Shown: positions 45,652 through 55,068 of the stretch, one piece after another
How positions within the stretch are numbered: position 1 is the first letter of the stretch
How the letters are laid out: every line of letters starts with the position of its first letter
Source: Algiphilus aromaticivorans DG1253
GTDB taxonomy: Bacteria > Pseudomonadota > Gammaproteobacteria > Nevskiales > Nevskiaceae
Length of the DNA: 64,000 nt
Reading direction: 5' to 3'
Assembly (NCBI RefSeq): GCF_000733765.1
Contig: NZ_JPOG01000001.1
Location: 2,604,001 to 2,668,000, forward strand
Notes under the pieces: model-generated
The model's input: only the letters and a program-made list of their open reading frames with translations
Database searches by the model: none
Told to the model about the DNA's origin: nothing
Position numbers and translations under genes: made by a program

Positions 45652-45909
45652 ATGGCCCAGCTGTCGGGAGCGCTCACCCACGAAGGCATCGCGGCGCGCT
45701 ACGACGCCCTCGTGACGAGCGTGGAGCCGGCGGATGTCCTGGATCTGTCCGCAGTCGAGGCTATCGACAGCGCGGCAGTGGCACTATTGCTCGATATCCG
45801 CCGTCGCCACGGTCGGCCGTTGCAGTTAACAGGCGTTCCCGAACGCTTGCACCAGCTGATCGCCTGCTTTGGCGCCGAAGACCTGCTGACCGGAAAGCCG
45901 TCATGCTGA
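45652..45909 (+). CDS. mlaB: STAS-domain subunit MlaB
   Basis: An 85-residue STAS protein. VLDLSAVEAIDSAAVALLLDIRRR is the STAS core, with the conserved Ser that contacts MlaF. LIACFGAEDLL is the usual C-terminal helix. MlaB stabilises and activates MlaF. It starts 4 bp after mlaC and overlaps mlaA by 7 bp. Confidence 0.9.
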   Translation: MAQLSGALTHEGIAARYDALVTSVEPADVLDLSAVEAIDSAAVALLLDIRRRHGRPLQLTGVPERLHQLIACFGAEDLLTGKPSC

Positions 45910-46664
45910 GACGCCAACTTGCCCATGGCGCCGTCGCGGCCCTCACCACAGGGCTGCTCGCCGCCTGCGCCCATACCCCAGCCTACGACCCCGCTGACCC
46001 GCTGGAGCCGCTCAACCGCGGCATCTACAGCTTCAATCGCACGGCGGACCGCTATGTGCTGAGGCCGGTCGCGCGCGGCTACAAGAATGTCACGCCGCAG
46101 CCGGTGCGCAGCGGCATCGGCAATTTCCTGTCGAATCTGAGCTATCCGGTCACCATTCTCAACGCAGCGCTACAGGGAAAGTTCGCGCAAGCCGGCCGCG
46201 ACACCGGCCGCTTCCTGATCAACAGCACGGCGGGGCTCGTCGGCTTCATCGATGTGGCCACCCCCGTCGGCCTGCGGGAAAATGACGAAGACTTCGGGCA
46301 GACGCTGGGCCACTGGGGCGTCGGACCCGGCTGGTATCTGATGGTGCCCTTCCTGGGGCCGAGCACCAACCGCGACATCCTCGGCCGCGGCGCCGATTCC
46401 TTCTCCACCCCGGAGCGCCTGCTCAACAACGAGGTGCAGTACGTCATCACCGGCTTTCGGGTGATCGATCTACGCGCGCGGCTGCTGTCAGCCGACGGTT
46501 TTCTAGAGGGCCAGGTCGACGAATACGTCGCCCTGCGCACGGTTTACCTGGAGAGTCGCCTGAACCTGGTCTACGACGGCAACCCGCCCATCGACTACGG
46601 CGAAGAGCCGCTCGAAGAAGGCGAAGACAGCGACGCCGACGACGACTGGCGCGACGACTGGTAG
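45903..46664 (+). CDS. mlaA: Outer-membrane phospholipid-removal lipoprotein MlaA (VacJ)
   Basis: A 253-residue lipoprotein (lipobox LAAC, Cys22). It shows DPLEPLNRGIYSFNRTADRYVLRPVARGY, FINSTAGLVGFIDVATPVGL and FGQTLGHWGVGPGWYLMVPFLGPSTNRD, all MlaA hallmarks. It forms a ring in the outer membrane that removes mislocalised phospholipid from the outer leaflet. The C-terminus is strongly acidic (EEPLEEGEDSDADDDW). In E. coli mlaA is unlinked; here it closes the operon. Confidence 0.95.
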   Translation: MLRRQLAHGAVAALTTGLLAACAHTPAYDPADPLEPLNRGIYSFNRTADRYVLRPVARGYKNVTPQPVRSGIGNFLSNLSYPVTILNAALQGKFAQAGRDTGRFLINSTAGLVGFIDVATPVGLRENDEDFGQTLGHWGVGPGWYLMVPFLGPSTNRDILGRGADSFSTPERLLNNEVQYVITGFRVIDLRARLLSADGFLEGQVDEYVALRTVYLESRLNLVYDGNPPIDYGEEPLEEGEDSDADDDWRDDW

Positions 46665-46745
46665 CGCCCCACGCCGCAGCACGGCTGCTGCCAGCGGCCG
46701 CGCGCGCCGGTACACTGCGCAACCTCGCAAGCTGCCAGTAAGACC

Positions 46746-48410
<1,665 letters not shown>

Positions 48411-48464
48411 AGCGCAACGCACCTCGCGGCCGCGCGCCGCGCCGCGCCGCCTACCGGCGTGCGC

Positions 48465-49544
48465 TCAACCGGTTTCGCACTGCCTGGCGCCTACAGGGGC
48501 GCTGCTCTGCGACGCGCTGGGCGGAAAGATCGTCACGCAGTTCCGCCCATTCGCCTTCGAGGAATACAAGGCTTCATCGGCGGTGCGCATGTAGACCTCC
48601 GCGTCCCGGTCGACCGGCGGGACGCAGACGCCCACCGATATCGTGATCTGGCCGATCTCCTCGCCACCGTCGCGCCGCTTGACGCGACCACGCGCGACTT
48701 CCGCGCGCACGCGCTCGGCCAGCGCCCGCGCTTTCCCCCGGGAGGCGTCGGGCATCACGATCGCGAACTCCTCGCCGCCGTAACGCGCTGCAGTTTGACC
48801 CGGTACAAGCGCATCGCGCAGCACCTTGGCCACCGCAACGATGACGCGATCCCCAAGCAGGTGGCCGTAGGTATCGTTCACGCGCTTGAAGTGATCGATG
48901 TCTACAAGCAACAGGCAGCAACCGCTGTCTTCCCGGCCGGGGTCGGCGCGCAGCGCTTCGTTCAGCGCCGCGTCGAAGCCGCGGCGGTTGGCAATACCCG
49001 TCAGCGGGTCACGCAGCGATTCTTCGCGGGCCTGCTCAAGCGCCTCCTGAAGGCGGCCGATCTCCTGCACCGTCGATGCCAGCTGCTGCTGTATCGCACC
49101 GACATTGCCGCGCATGGTTGTCGTATCGCTTATTAGCGAAGTCAGCGTGCGCGACAGCTCGTCGGAATTCTGAGGCTGCTGCAGGCGTGCAACATGCTCC
49201 TGCAGAGACTCCTCGAAAGCCTCGGTCTGCGCGCGGGACTCCTGCGTGCTGCGTGCCACCGTATCCACCACGCCCGCCAGATCGCTGCGAACGCGCCGAA
49301 TCTCTTCAATATCGTAATCGTTGATGTACTGATCGAAGAGGCTGCGCACCTGTTGCGACGTCAAAGGATCGTTGAGCACCAGCTGTGCGCGGACATCTTT
49401 TACCAGCGCCGGCATGCTCCCCGCCACGAAGGTGTACCAGAGCGCGTAGTTCAAGGGATTCATCGAGGAGCCGTGACGCGCCATCTGGGGCAGGGTCAGA
49501 CGCAGCAGCTCCGCGCTGTAGGCCATCTCATCCTGCCTGCACAT
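48465..49544 (-). CDS. Diguanylate cyclase with helical N-terminal domain
   Basis: A 359-residue soluble protein from ATG 49544 (GGGAG 8 bp upstream). Residues 1-115 are helical, with MNPLNYALWYTFVAGSMPALVKDV, a stretch seen in a known group of cytoplasmic cyclases. A coiled coil (about 115-195) links to the GGDEF domain: DPLTGIANRRGFDAAL, DIDHFKRVNDTYGH and active-site RYGGEEFAIVMP. It should make c-di-GMP. No EAL domain is present. The N-terminal domain's signal is unknown. Confidence 0.88.
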   Translation of the reverse strand: MCRQDEMAYSAELLRLTLPQMARHGSSMNPLNYALWYTFVAGSMPALVKDVRAQLVLNDPLTSQQVRSLFDQYINDYDIEEIRRVRSDLAGVVDTVARSTQESRAQTEAFEESLQEHVARLQQPQNSDELSRTLTSLISDTTTMRGNVGAIQQQLASTVQEIGRLQEALEQAREESLRDPLTGIANRRGFDAALNEALRADPGREDSGCCLLLVDIDHFKRVNDTYGHLLGDRVIVAVAKVLRDALVPGQTAARYGGEEFAIVMPDASRGKARALAERVRAEVARGRVKRRDGGEEIGQITISVGVCVPPVDRDAEVYMRTADEALYSSKANGRNCVTIFPPSASQSSAPVGARQCETG

Positions 49545-49867
49545 GTGCGCGCTCCCTCAGACAGGTGCCGCCAAAGACGCGGCGAGAGGCTCGGTATTCT
49601 GTATCCACGGCGCACATCCTGTGACAACTCTCCTGGCGCACAGCATCTGCCCATCGAAAAGACATACGAGCATCGCGGTCGACCAGTGGTAGCTTCTGGC
49701 TGCCCGGCGCTGCGAGGGCTCATTGCCTAGGAAACGCTCACCCCGTTGCCCAACCGTGCGGCCGCCAAGGCGTGAACGGACCTGGGCCTAGTCTCCGGCA
49801 CGCAGGCTAGAATCTTCGAGTTGCACCAAGCCCCTTCAGGCGCTTTGAACCGGTGCCAACAAGCCAA
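49545..49867. other. Intergenic region upstream of the diguanylate cyclase
   Basis: No gene, RNA or strong hairpin is recognised here. It must contain the leftward cyclase promoter. Confidence 0.4.
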
Positions 49868-50149
49868 TCATCGCTTCGAGAGGATCGCCGGAGACTGGCA
49901 CATCCGGCGCGGTGAGCCGGCCGCCCTCGCGCGGGACTCGGCATCAGCCGCGCCAGGCACCAGATCGCCCGGAATCAGGCGGTCGACGAGGCTGCGCAGG
50001 GTCGCGCGCTCGGTGTCAGCGAGAAAGCGCGCCAGCGGCGTCGGGCCCGGCGGGCCGCGCAGATCGCCGCTCGCGACGGCGCTGGATCCGCCACAGCCGG
50101 CGCGCGGCACCAGCCAGGCACTCATCACAACGCGACGCGACCGTCCCTA
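49868..50149 (-). pseudogene. Relic of a gluconate 2-dehydrogenase subunit 3-like gene
   Basis: The leftward frame contains ADTERATLRSLVDRLIPGDLVPGAADAE, which closely follows the conserved start of the gluconate-2-dehydrogenase subunit 3 family (the small Tat-exported partner of flavin dehydrogenases). Upstream, in frame, SRRVVMSAWLVP resembles a twin-arginine signal, but the frame is closed by TAG before a proper start codon. After GAADAE the residues lose similarity. No large flavoprotein or cytochrome subunit is adjacent, so this looks like an isolated remnant. GTG 50128 could only start a truncated peptide. Confidence 0.45.
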
Positions 50150-50341
50150 CCGCGGTTTCGTCTTCTCCACCCCCGTCTCCCTAGCGCGAGCGACGCAATG
50201 CGGTGCGCTCGCGGATTCTCGATATCTGCGTGGAATCTGGCGCCGAACGCGTGACGCGCCCATCGTAGGAGTGACGAGATCCCACTTTCCCGAACGAGGA
50301 TGCGGCGGCAGAATGCGTGCTCACCAACCAGCGAGGAAACC

Positions 50342-51133
50342 GTGACGCCCGAGCAACAGGATCCCTCGACGCTGGCCTACCGTTGGCGCGATGGCGGCCT
50401 TCAGACGATCGCGCACCCGCATACCCTCGCCCTTGAGGATCTGCATGGCATCGACCGCCAGAAGGCGGCCCTGCTGGCGAACACGCAGCAATTCGTGGCC
50501 GGCCATCCATCCAATCATGCGCTGCTCACCGGCGCACGGGGCACCGGCAAGTCCTCGCTGGTAAAGGCGATGCTGCACCGCTTTGCCGACGAGGGCCTGC
50601 GCCTGGTAGCCGTGCCACCCCACGATCTGGTGGCGCTGCCCGACATCGTCGCGCCGCTGCGCGACCGCGCCGAGCGCTTCCTGATCTACGTCGACGACTT
50701 CTCGGTAACACCGGGCGACCGCGCCCTGATGGAGTTGAAAACCGCTCTCGACGGCGGCATTGAAGAGCCGGCGGAGAACGTGCTGATCTACGCGACCTCG
50801 AACCGCCGACATCTCATGCCGGAGCATCAATCCGAGAACGAGGCCTACCGCATGGTCGACGAGGAGCTGCACCCCGGCGAGACGACCGAGGAGAAGATCT
50901 CGCTCTCCGAGCGCTTCGGGCTGTGGCTGTCCTTCCCGCCCTTCGAGCAGCAGCAGTATCTGCAGCTGGTGGATCACCACCTGCAGGCGCTGGGCAGCAA
51001 AATGGACGAAGCCGCACGCGAGGCAGCGCTGCGTTGGGCGCTACAGCGCGCATCCCGCTCCGGGCGCGTCGCCGCGCAATTCGCGCGCGACTGGGTGGGG
51101 CGCCGAGCTATAGAATCCCGCGAAAAATCCTAG
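50342..51133 (+). CDS. DUF815-family AAA-type ATPase
   Basis: A 263-residue P-loop ATPase from GTG 50342, which has GAGG at good spacing; ATG 50300 adds 14 poorly conserved residues. Walker A is LLTGARGTGKSSLVKAML. FLIYVDDFSVTPGD is Walker B, NVLIYATSNRRHLMPE is sensor 1, and LSERFGLWLSFPPFEQQQYL follows. This matches DUF815, an AAA+-like family of unknown cellular role, common in proteobacteria and often a single gene. It converges on an acyl-CoA-binding protein gene with a perfect hairpin between them. Confidence 0.9.
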   Translation: MTPEQQDPSTLAYRWRDGGLQTIAHPHTLALEDLHGIDRQKAALLANTQQFVAGHPSNHALLTGARGTGKSSLVKAMLHRFADEGLRLVAVPPHDLVALPDIVAPLRDRAERFLIYVDDFSVTPGDRALMELKTALDGGIEEPAENVLIYATSNRRHLMPEHQSENEAYRMVDEELHPGETTEEKISLSERFGLWLSFPPFEQQQYLQLVDHHLQALGSKMDEAAREAALRWALQRASRSGRVAAQFARDWVGRRAIESREKS

Positions 51134-51172
51134 AACCAGAGATTTCGCAAATTGACACAGATCTTTCTGGTG

Positions 51173-51205
51173 TCTGCTGGCGCTGACAAAGTCAGCGCCA
51201 GCAGA
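51173..51205. terminator. Perfect 15-bp hairpin between convergent genes
   Basis: TCTGCTGGCGCTGAC (51173-51187) pairs fully with 51191-51205 around an AAA loop. It lies between the DUF815 gene and the leftward acyl-CoA-binding protein gene, so it is probably a bidirectional terminator. No T run follows on either side. Confidence 0.6.
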
Positions 51206-51251
51206 AGGAACCCCGGGAATCTGTGGAGCCCGTGGTGACTCGCTATCGGCC

Positions 51252-51512
51252 CTAGCGGCCGAGCAGCTCGTTGACCTTGTCGATGTACTTCTGCATGGCG
51301 TCATCCTTGCTCACGCCCTTGAGGCCGGCCCAGGCGTCGTACTTGGCGCGACCCACCATATCCAGCATGCCCGGGCGCTTGCCCGAAACGTCGCCGTCGG
51401 TGGCCTGCTTGAAATGGGCGTAGAGGGCGAGCAGATCGTCGTTGCTGGGGCGCTCGGTCAGAGTCTTGACGTCGGCCTGGGCCTGCTCGAATGCGGACTT
51501 CAGATCACTCAT
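51252..51512 (-). CDS. Acyl-CoA-binding protein
   Basis: An 86-residue protein that is a complete ACBP four-helix bundle: LKSAFEQAQADVKTL, DDLLALYAHFKQATDGDVSGKRPGMLDMVGRAKYDAWAGLKGVSKDDAMQKYIDKVNELL. The Tyr and Lys residues of YAHFKQAT and the KYDAW helix contact acyl-CoA in characterised members. ATG 51512 is preferred to the frame start three codons earlier. ACBP is universal in eukaryotes but patchy in bacteria. Here it would buffer long-chain acyl-CoA, fitting the fatty-acid and alkane genes in the window. Confidence 0.93.
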   Translation of the reverse strand: MSDLKSAFEQAQADVKTLTERPSNDDLLALYAHFKQATDGDVSGKRPGMLDMVGRAKYDAWAGLKGVSKDDAMQKYIDKVNELLGR

Positions 51513-51577
51513 GCGATGCACTTCCCGGTGAGATTGTTTGAGATACCGGTTTTACCACGAATGGCCCCGAAGCCGTC

Positions 51578-52855
51578 TCAAACGCCGCCGGCAAAACCGC
51601 GGAGGCCATCGCCGCCACGCAGCGGGTAGGCAACGCCGAGTTCGATTTCGGCGTCGACGAACCACGTAAAGCGAACGCGGAAGCCGAGACCGATGCTGGC
51701 CATGAAGCCGGGATCCCGGTCCGGGAAGCTGGCGCGATGGACCTGACCGGCCTCGAGCACGGCGAGGACTCGCAACCATTCCCAGCCGACGGGGCGCAGG
51801 TACTCCGCACCCACGGTCCAGAAGACATCACCCTCCCCGAACTCGTTGTCGTAGCCGCGCAGATTGCTGGCCCCGCCGAGCTGAAAGGTGTCGCTGCGTC
51901 GCTGGGACGGGCCGCCGTGGAAGCTGCCAGCGCTGGCGCGCAGATGCAGGCGCTGGTGCGCGCGCTCGCCAATGGGCTGAATGTGCAGCACCGCACCACC
52001 GAAGCGCGTCTGATCGTAGTCCGAGAGCTCGGGAACACTCGCGGACATGGCGATGCGCGCGGTAAAACCACGCTCACTGTAGACCGAGGAGTGCAGATCC
52101 GTGTAGGACAGCCCGATGCTGGGCGCGACCAACACACCCTCGTCGGGCGGCGCCTCGCGCCCGCGATTACTGCCGCGCACCCAGTCGAGGCCGCCATCCA
52201 GCGCCCAGCCTTGACCGGTCTGGTGACTGGTGAGCTGCCTGGAGGCCCCCACACCGAAGCTCATCTCGCGATCCTGGAAACGACTATCACCGTCGACAGC
52301 GCTCTCGCGACTGTCGCTGCCGCGCAGCGTGATATTCGTGCGCGTCCCGCCAAAGCGGCGCCAGTTGTAGGCGGCGCTGACGATGGTTTCGTCGTCGAGC
52401 GTGCGCTCCTCGAGTTCGCGTCGCACCGCGCTCATCGACAGGCGGTGATTACGGCCGCCAACATTGTTCCAGTTCAGACTCACGCCCAGACCGAAAGTCG
52501 CGTCGCTGTTGGCGTCGACCCGTGGAACAGGCAGAAAGTACCAGCGCTCGCGCACACTGTAGACGACGCGCAGCCCCCCGTCCTCAGTGGCCTCCTCGTG
52601 CCAATTGACCTCGCGAAAGAGACGCAGGTCGAGCAACGCCTGACGTCCACGCTGCAGATCAGCTGGACAAACCGGGTCGCCAGGGCCGAACGCGAGTTCG
52701 CGCGTCAGCGTTTCGCGACGCGTCACCTCGTTGCCTTCGAATACGATTTCCGCCACGGGGCGCGACCGCTCGCCTTCCGGGCATTCAGCGGCGAAAAGCA
52801 GCGATGGCGCAAGCAGCCCGTAACAGGCGATTGCCAAGCAGCGCCCTGACCTCAC
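51578..52855 (-). CDS. BamA/TamA-like outer-membrane protein with one POTRA domain
   Basis: A 425-residue protein with a signal peptide (MRSGRCLAIACYGLLAPSLLFA). One POTRA-like domain (about 33-105) shows VAEIVFEGNEVTRRETLTREL and LFREVNWHEEATEDGGLRVVYSVRERW. A C-terminal bacterial surface-antigen barrel follows, with FQLGGASNLRGYDNEFGEGD in place of the VRGF/Y motif of Omp85 loop 6. It is much shorter than BamA (five POTRAs) or TamA (three). It may insert or translocate a specific substrate, or be a lipase-like Omp85 variant; the partner is unknown. Its start overlaps the folA stop by 4 bp. Confidence 0.82.
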   Translation of the reverse strand: MRSGRCLAIACYGLLAPSLLFAAECPEGERSRPVAEIVFEGNEVTRRETLTRELAFGPGDPVCPADLQRGRQALLDLRLFREVNWHEEATEDGGLRVVYSVRERWYFLPVPRVDANSDATFGLGVSLNWNNVGGRNHRLSMSAVRRELEERTLDDETIVSAAYNWRRFGGTRTNITLRGSDSRESAVDGDSRFQDREMSFGVGASRQLTSHQTGQGWALDGGLDWVRGSNRGREAPPDEGVLVAPSIGLSYTDLHSSVYSERGFTARIAMSASVPELSDYDQTRFGGAVLHIQPIGERAHQRLHLRASAGSFHGGPSQRRSDTFQLGGASNLRGYDNEFGEGDVFWTVGAEYLRPVGWEWLRVLAVLEAGQVHRASFPDRDPGFMASIGLGFRVRFTWFVDAEIELGVAYPLRGGDGLRGFAGGV

Positions 52856-53334
52856 CGCGGAACCAGTGTCTGGAAGCTGTAGGGCCAGGCATGACGAGAA
52901 TCGGGCTGATGGACGACCAGGTCAGTGGTGCGCCAGCCTTCCAGCGCCGGGTCGGGGAAATAGGCATCCCCCTTGAGCCGAGCGTGGATGCGTGTCAGCT
53001 CGATACGCGTGGCCTTCGGCATCAGCTGCTCGTAAACGCGCGCCCCGCCAATCACAGCCAAACCGCTCGTTGGTGCGGCCGCAAGCAGGCTATCGATATC
53101 CGTGAAAACACGCGCGCCGTCGGCCTCGAAGCTCGGATCCCGGCTGAGCACCCAATTGTCCCGCCCATCGAGAGGACGCCCGATGCTCTGCCAGGTCGTT
53201 CGTCCCATGACGATCGTCCGGCCCATCGTCAACTCCCGGAAGTGGCGCAGGTCGGCTGGCATACGCCAGGGTAACCCGCCGGCGGCACCGATGAGACCGT
53301 CGTCGTCCATCGCCAGCACGAGAGTAATATCCAT
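52852..53334 (-). CDS. folA: Dihydrofolate reductase
   Basis: A 160-residue DHFR. ITLVLAMDDDGLIGAAGGLPWRMPADLRHFRELTMG holds the catalytic acidic residue (Asp in PADLRHF) and the Met20-like loop. MGRTTWQSIGRPLDGR and VIGGARVYEQLMP bind NADPH. It regenerates tetrahydrofolate, working with thyA, which is about 2.6 kb away on the same strand. It is coupled to the outer-membrane barrel gene by ATGA, an unusual pairing. Confidence 0.95.
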   Translation of the reverse strand: MDITLVLAMDDDGLIGAAGGLPWRMPADLRHFRELTMGRTIVMGRTTWQSIGRPLDGRDNWVLSRDPSFEADGARVFTDIDSLLAAAPTSGLAVIGGARVYEQLMPKATRIELTRIHARLKGDAYFPDPALEGWRTTDLVVHQPDSRHAWPYSFQTLVPR

Positions 53335-53344
53335 GCCGGCAGTG

Positions 53345-53376
53345 TAAAAGACGGCGGCGCCTCTAGGGCGCCGCCG
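53345..53376 (-). terminator. Rho-independent terminator of the Gly-rich lipoprotein gene
   Basis: On the minus strand, a 10-bp GC-rich stem (CGGCGGCGCC at 53352-53361 with 53367-53376) is followed by TCTTTTAC. It lies between the lipoprotein stop and the folA start and keeps the two transcripts apart. Confidence 0.8.
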
Positions 53377-53410
53377 ATCGATAGAGAATGCGGTTTATTT
53401 CCCGCTGCGA

Positions 53411-54808
53411 TCAGGCGCCGAGCAGCCCGGCCAAGCTGTCCAGCAAGCCCTGCAGACCACCACTGTCGCCGCTGGCCAGCGTCGAGAAGATGCTCTGCAG
53501 CGTGCTCGCGAGCGGGTTGTCGCCGTTGCCGAGCTGCGGCAACAGGGCCAGCAGCCCCTCGGCATCGGTGGGCAGCTCGGAGGCATCGCCGCCGCCGGCG
53601 CTCTGCAACTGACCGGCCGCGCTCTGTAGCGCCTCCAGCAGGCTCGGCAGGCCATCTTCACCGCCACCGGATAGCAGCGCGGAGATCAGCGGCAAGCCGC
53701 CTTCCAGTTCGCCCGTATCGACGCCGTCAGCAGCCAGCACCTGAGCCAGAATGTCGCCGAGCACCGGGATGCCGGCAAGACGCTCAGCCAGCGGTGCGGT
53801 GCCGAATCCGTCTGCGCCGGCAATGGCACCGGCGAGCGCGAAATCAGTCTCCCCGGCGAAACCACCGGCAAGGAAATCGGCGAAGGCATCGGGCTGGAAG
53901 CCGCCATCGCTCAGTTGACCGGCGATGGCGTCGAAGAGCGGCACCAGCAGCTGACCCAGCCCTTCGCGCAGCGAGGCTTCCGCCTGCGCCAAAGGCCCGG
54001 CTGCCGCATCACCCGGGGCCAGGTTCAGCACCCCGCTAAGCACGCCGCCGACGGCGGTCGAGAGCCCGTCGGCGACACCCTGACCATCCAGCGTTCCCGC
54101 AGCGCGCAATGTGTCGGCGATATCGGCGAGCAGGATGCTGGGCAGCGTGAGTAGTCCCTGGAGCTCCGGAGGCACGCCCGGAAGGCCGATGTCCTGCGCC
54201 GCCAGCGTGGCGAGAGCCGACAAGGTCTCGGCAACATCGGCGATGCGCGCGGTCAGCGTCTCAATGCCTTCCGGCCCGAGAGTCGCGGGGTCCTGGGCAT
54301 CCAGCGCCAGCGCGAGATTCTTGAGATCCTCAAGCAGTTGATCCATCTCGGGCAGCGTCGCCAGCGGGCTGGCCTGCCCCGCCTCGGCGAGGGAAGCCGC
54401 GCCGCATTGCAGCGCCTGCGTCGCACCCAGCAGATCCTGACTCGCAAGTTCGGGATCCTGGCTGACGGCCAGGCTCTCGCCGCTCGCCGCGAGCGCATCC
54501 ACGACATCCAGCAGACGCGAAACGCCGGTGATGATCGCGACTGCGGATTCGCCGAGCTGCTCGTTGTCGCCGAGATTGCTGGCTGTCTGCTCGATCAGCG
54601 CGCTCTGCGCCTCGTCCAATGGTCCAGCGACCGGCCCCTCTGCAGCGAAGCTGCAGTCGAACTTCGCGAACACTTCATTGACAGAGGCGTTGTTGTCGTC
54701 GCCTGGATTGCCAGCATTGGGAGTGGAGCCGCCACCACCACCGCCGCAGGCCGCCAGCAGCAGCGCCGCCGCGCCGACGGATAGCAACGAAATCGGATTC
54801 TTCAGCAT
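53411..54808 (-). CDS. Gly-rich lipoprotein of unknown function
   Basis: A 465-residue protein. ATG 54808 has AAGGAG upstream. The signal MLKNPISLLSVGAAALLLAAC ends in a lipobox (Cys21) followed by six Gly. The mature part is rich in Ala, Leu, Gly and Asp and looks like weakly periodic helical segments (SALIEQTASNLGDNEQL, DLKNLALALDAQDPATLGP, ADTLRAAGTLDGQGVADGLSTAVGGVLSG). It has only two cysteines beyond the lipobox. I recognise no domain. The acidic, repetitive nature suggests a surface or outer-membrane-associated role. Its Gly tract after the lipid Cys is shared with the two lipoproteins at 58-61 kb, but no further similarity is clear. Confidence 0.75.
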   Translation of the reverse strand: MLKNPISLLSVGAAALLLAACGGGGGGSTPNAGNPGDDNNASVNEVFAKFDCSFAAEGPVAGPLDEAQSALIEQTASNLGDNEQLGESAVAIITGVSRLLDVVDALAASGESLAVSQDPELASQDLLGATQALQCGAASLAEAGQASPLATLPEMDQLLEDLKNLALALDAQDPATLGPEGIETLTARIADVAETLSALATLAAQDIGLPGVPPELQGLLTLPSILLADIADTLRAAGTLDGQGVADGLSTAVGGVLSGVLNLAPGDAAAGPLAQAEASLREGLGQLLVPLFDAIAGQLSDGGFQPDAFADFLAGGFAGETDFALAGAIAGADGFGTAPLAERLAGIPVLGDILAQVLAADGVDTGELEGGLPLISALLSGGGEDGLPSLLEALQSAAGQLQSAGGGDASELPTDAEGLLALLPQLGNGDNPLASTLQSIFSTLASGDSGGLQGLLDSLAGLLGA

Positions 54809-55068
54809 CGAACTGTCTCCTTCCATGTGTTTTCCCTCCACCCTGCGCACCACCCTACGCAGGGACCTCGGAGTAAAACGCCAGCCACCGATGATCGGTA
54901 GCGTCCGCCTGAAGGAGCGTTCAGGTAAGCCTGGGATGACAAGCTGTAGCTGACATCGCACGACCACTCCGGGCGGGCAAGCGCCGGAGCGCCGCTGCCG
55001 CCGTGATGGTCAGAGGAGGGATGCCGCGGCTGATGGCGTCGCGCCGCTGCGCACGCCAGTGGTTACGC

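Noticed and set aside
49821-50345. A 174-codon rightward gene before the DUF815 ATPase
   Set aside because: Arg/Ser/Pro-rich with no conserved pattern; the leftward subunit-3-like relic explains part of it better.
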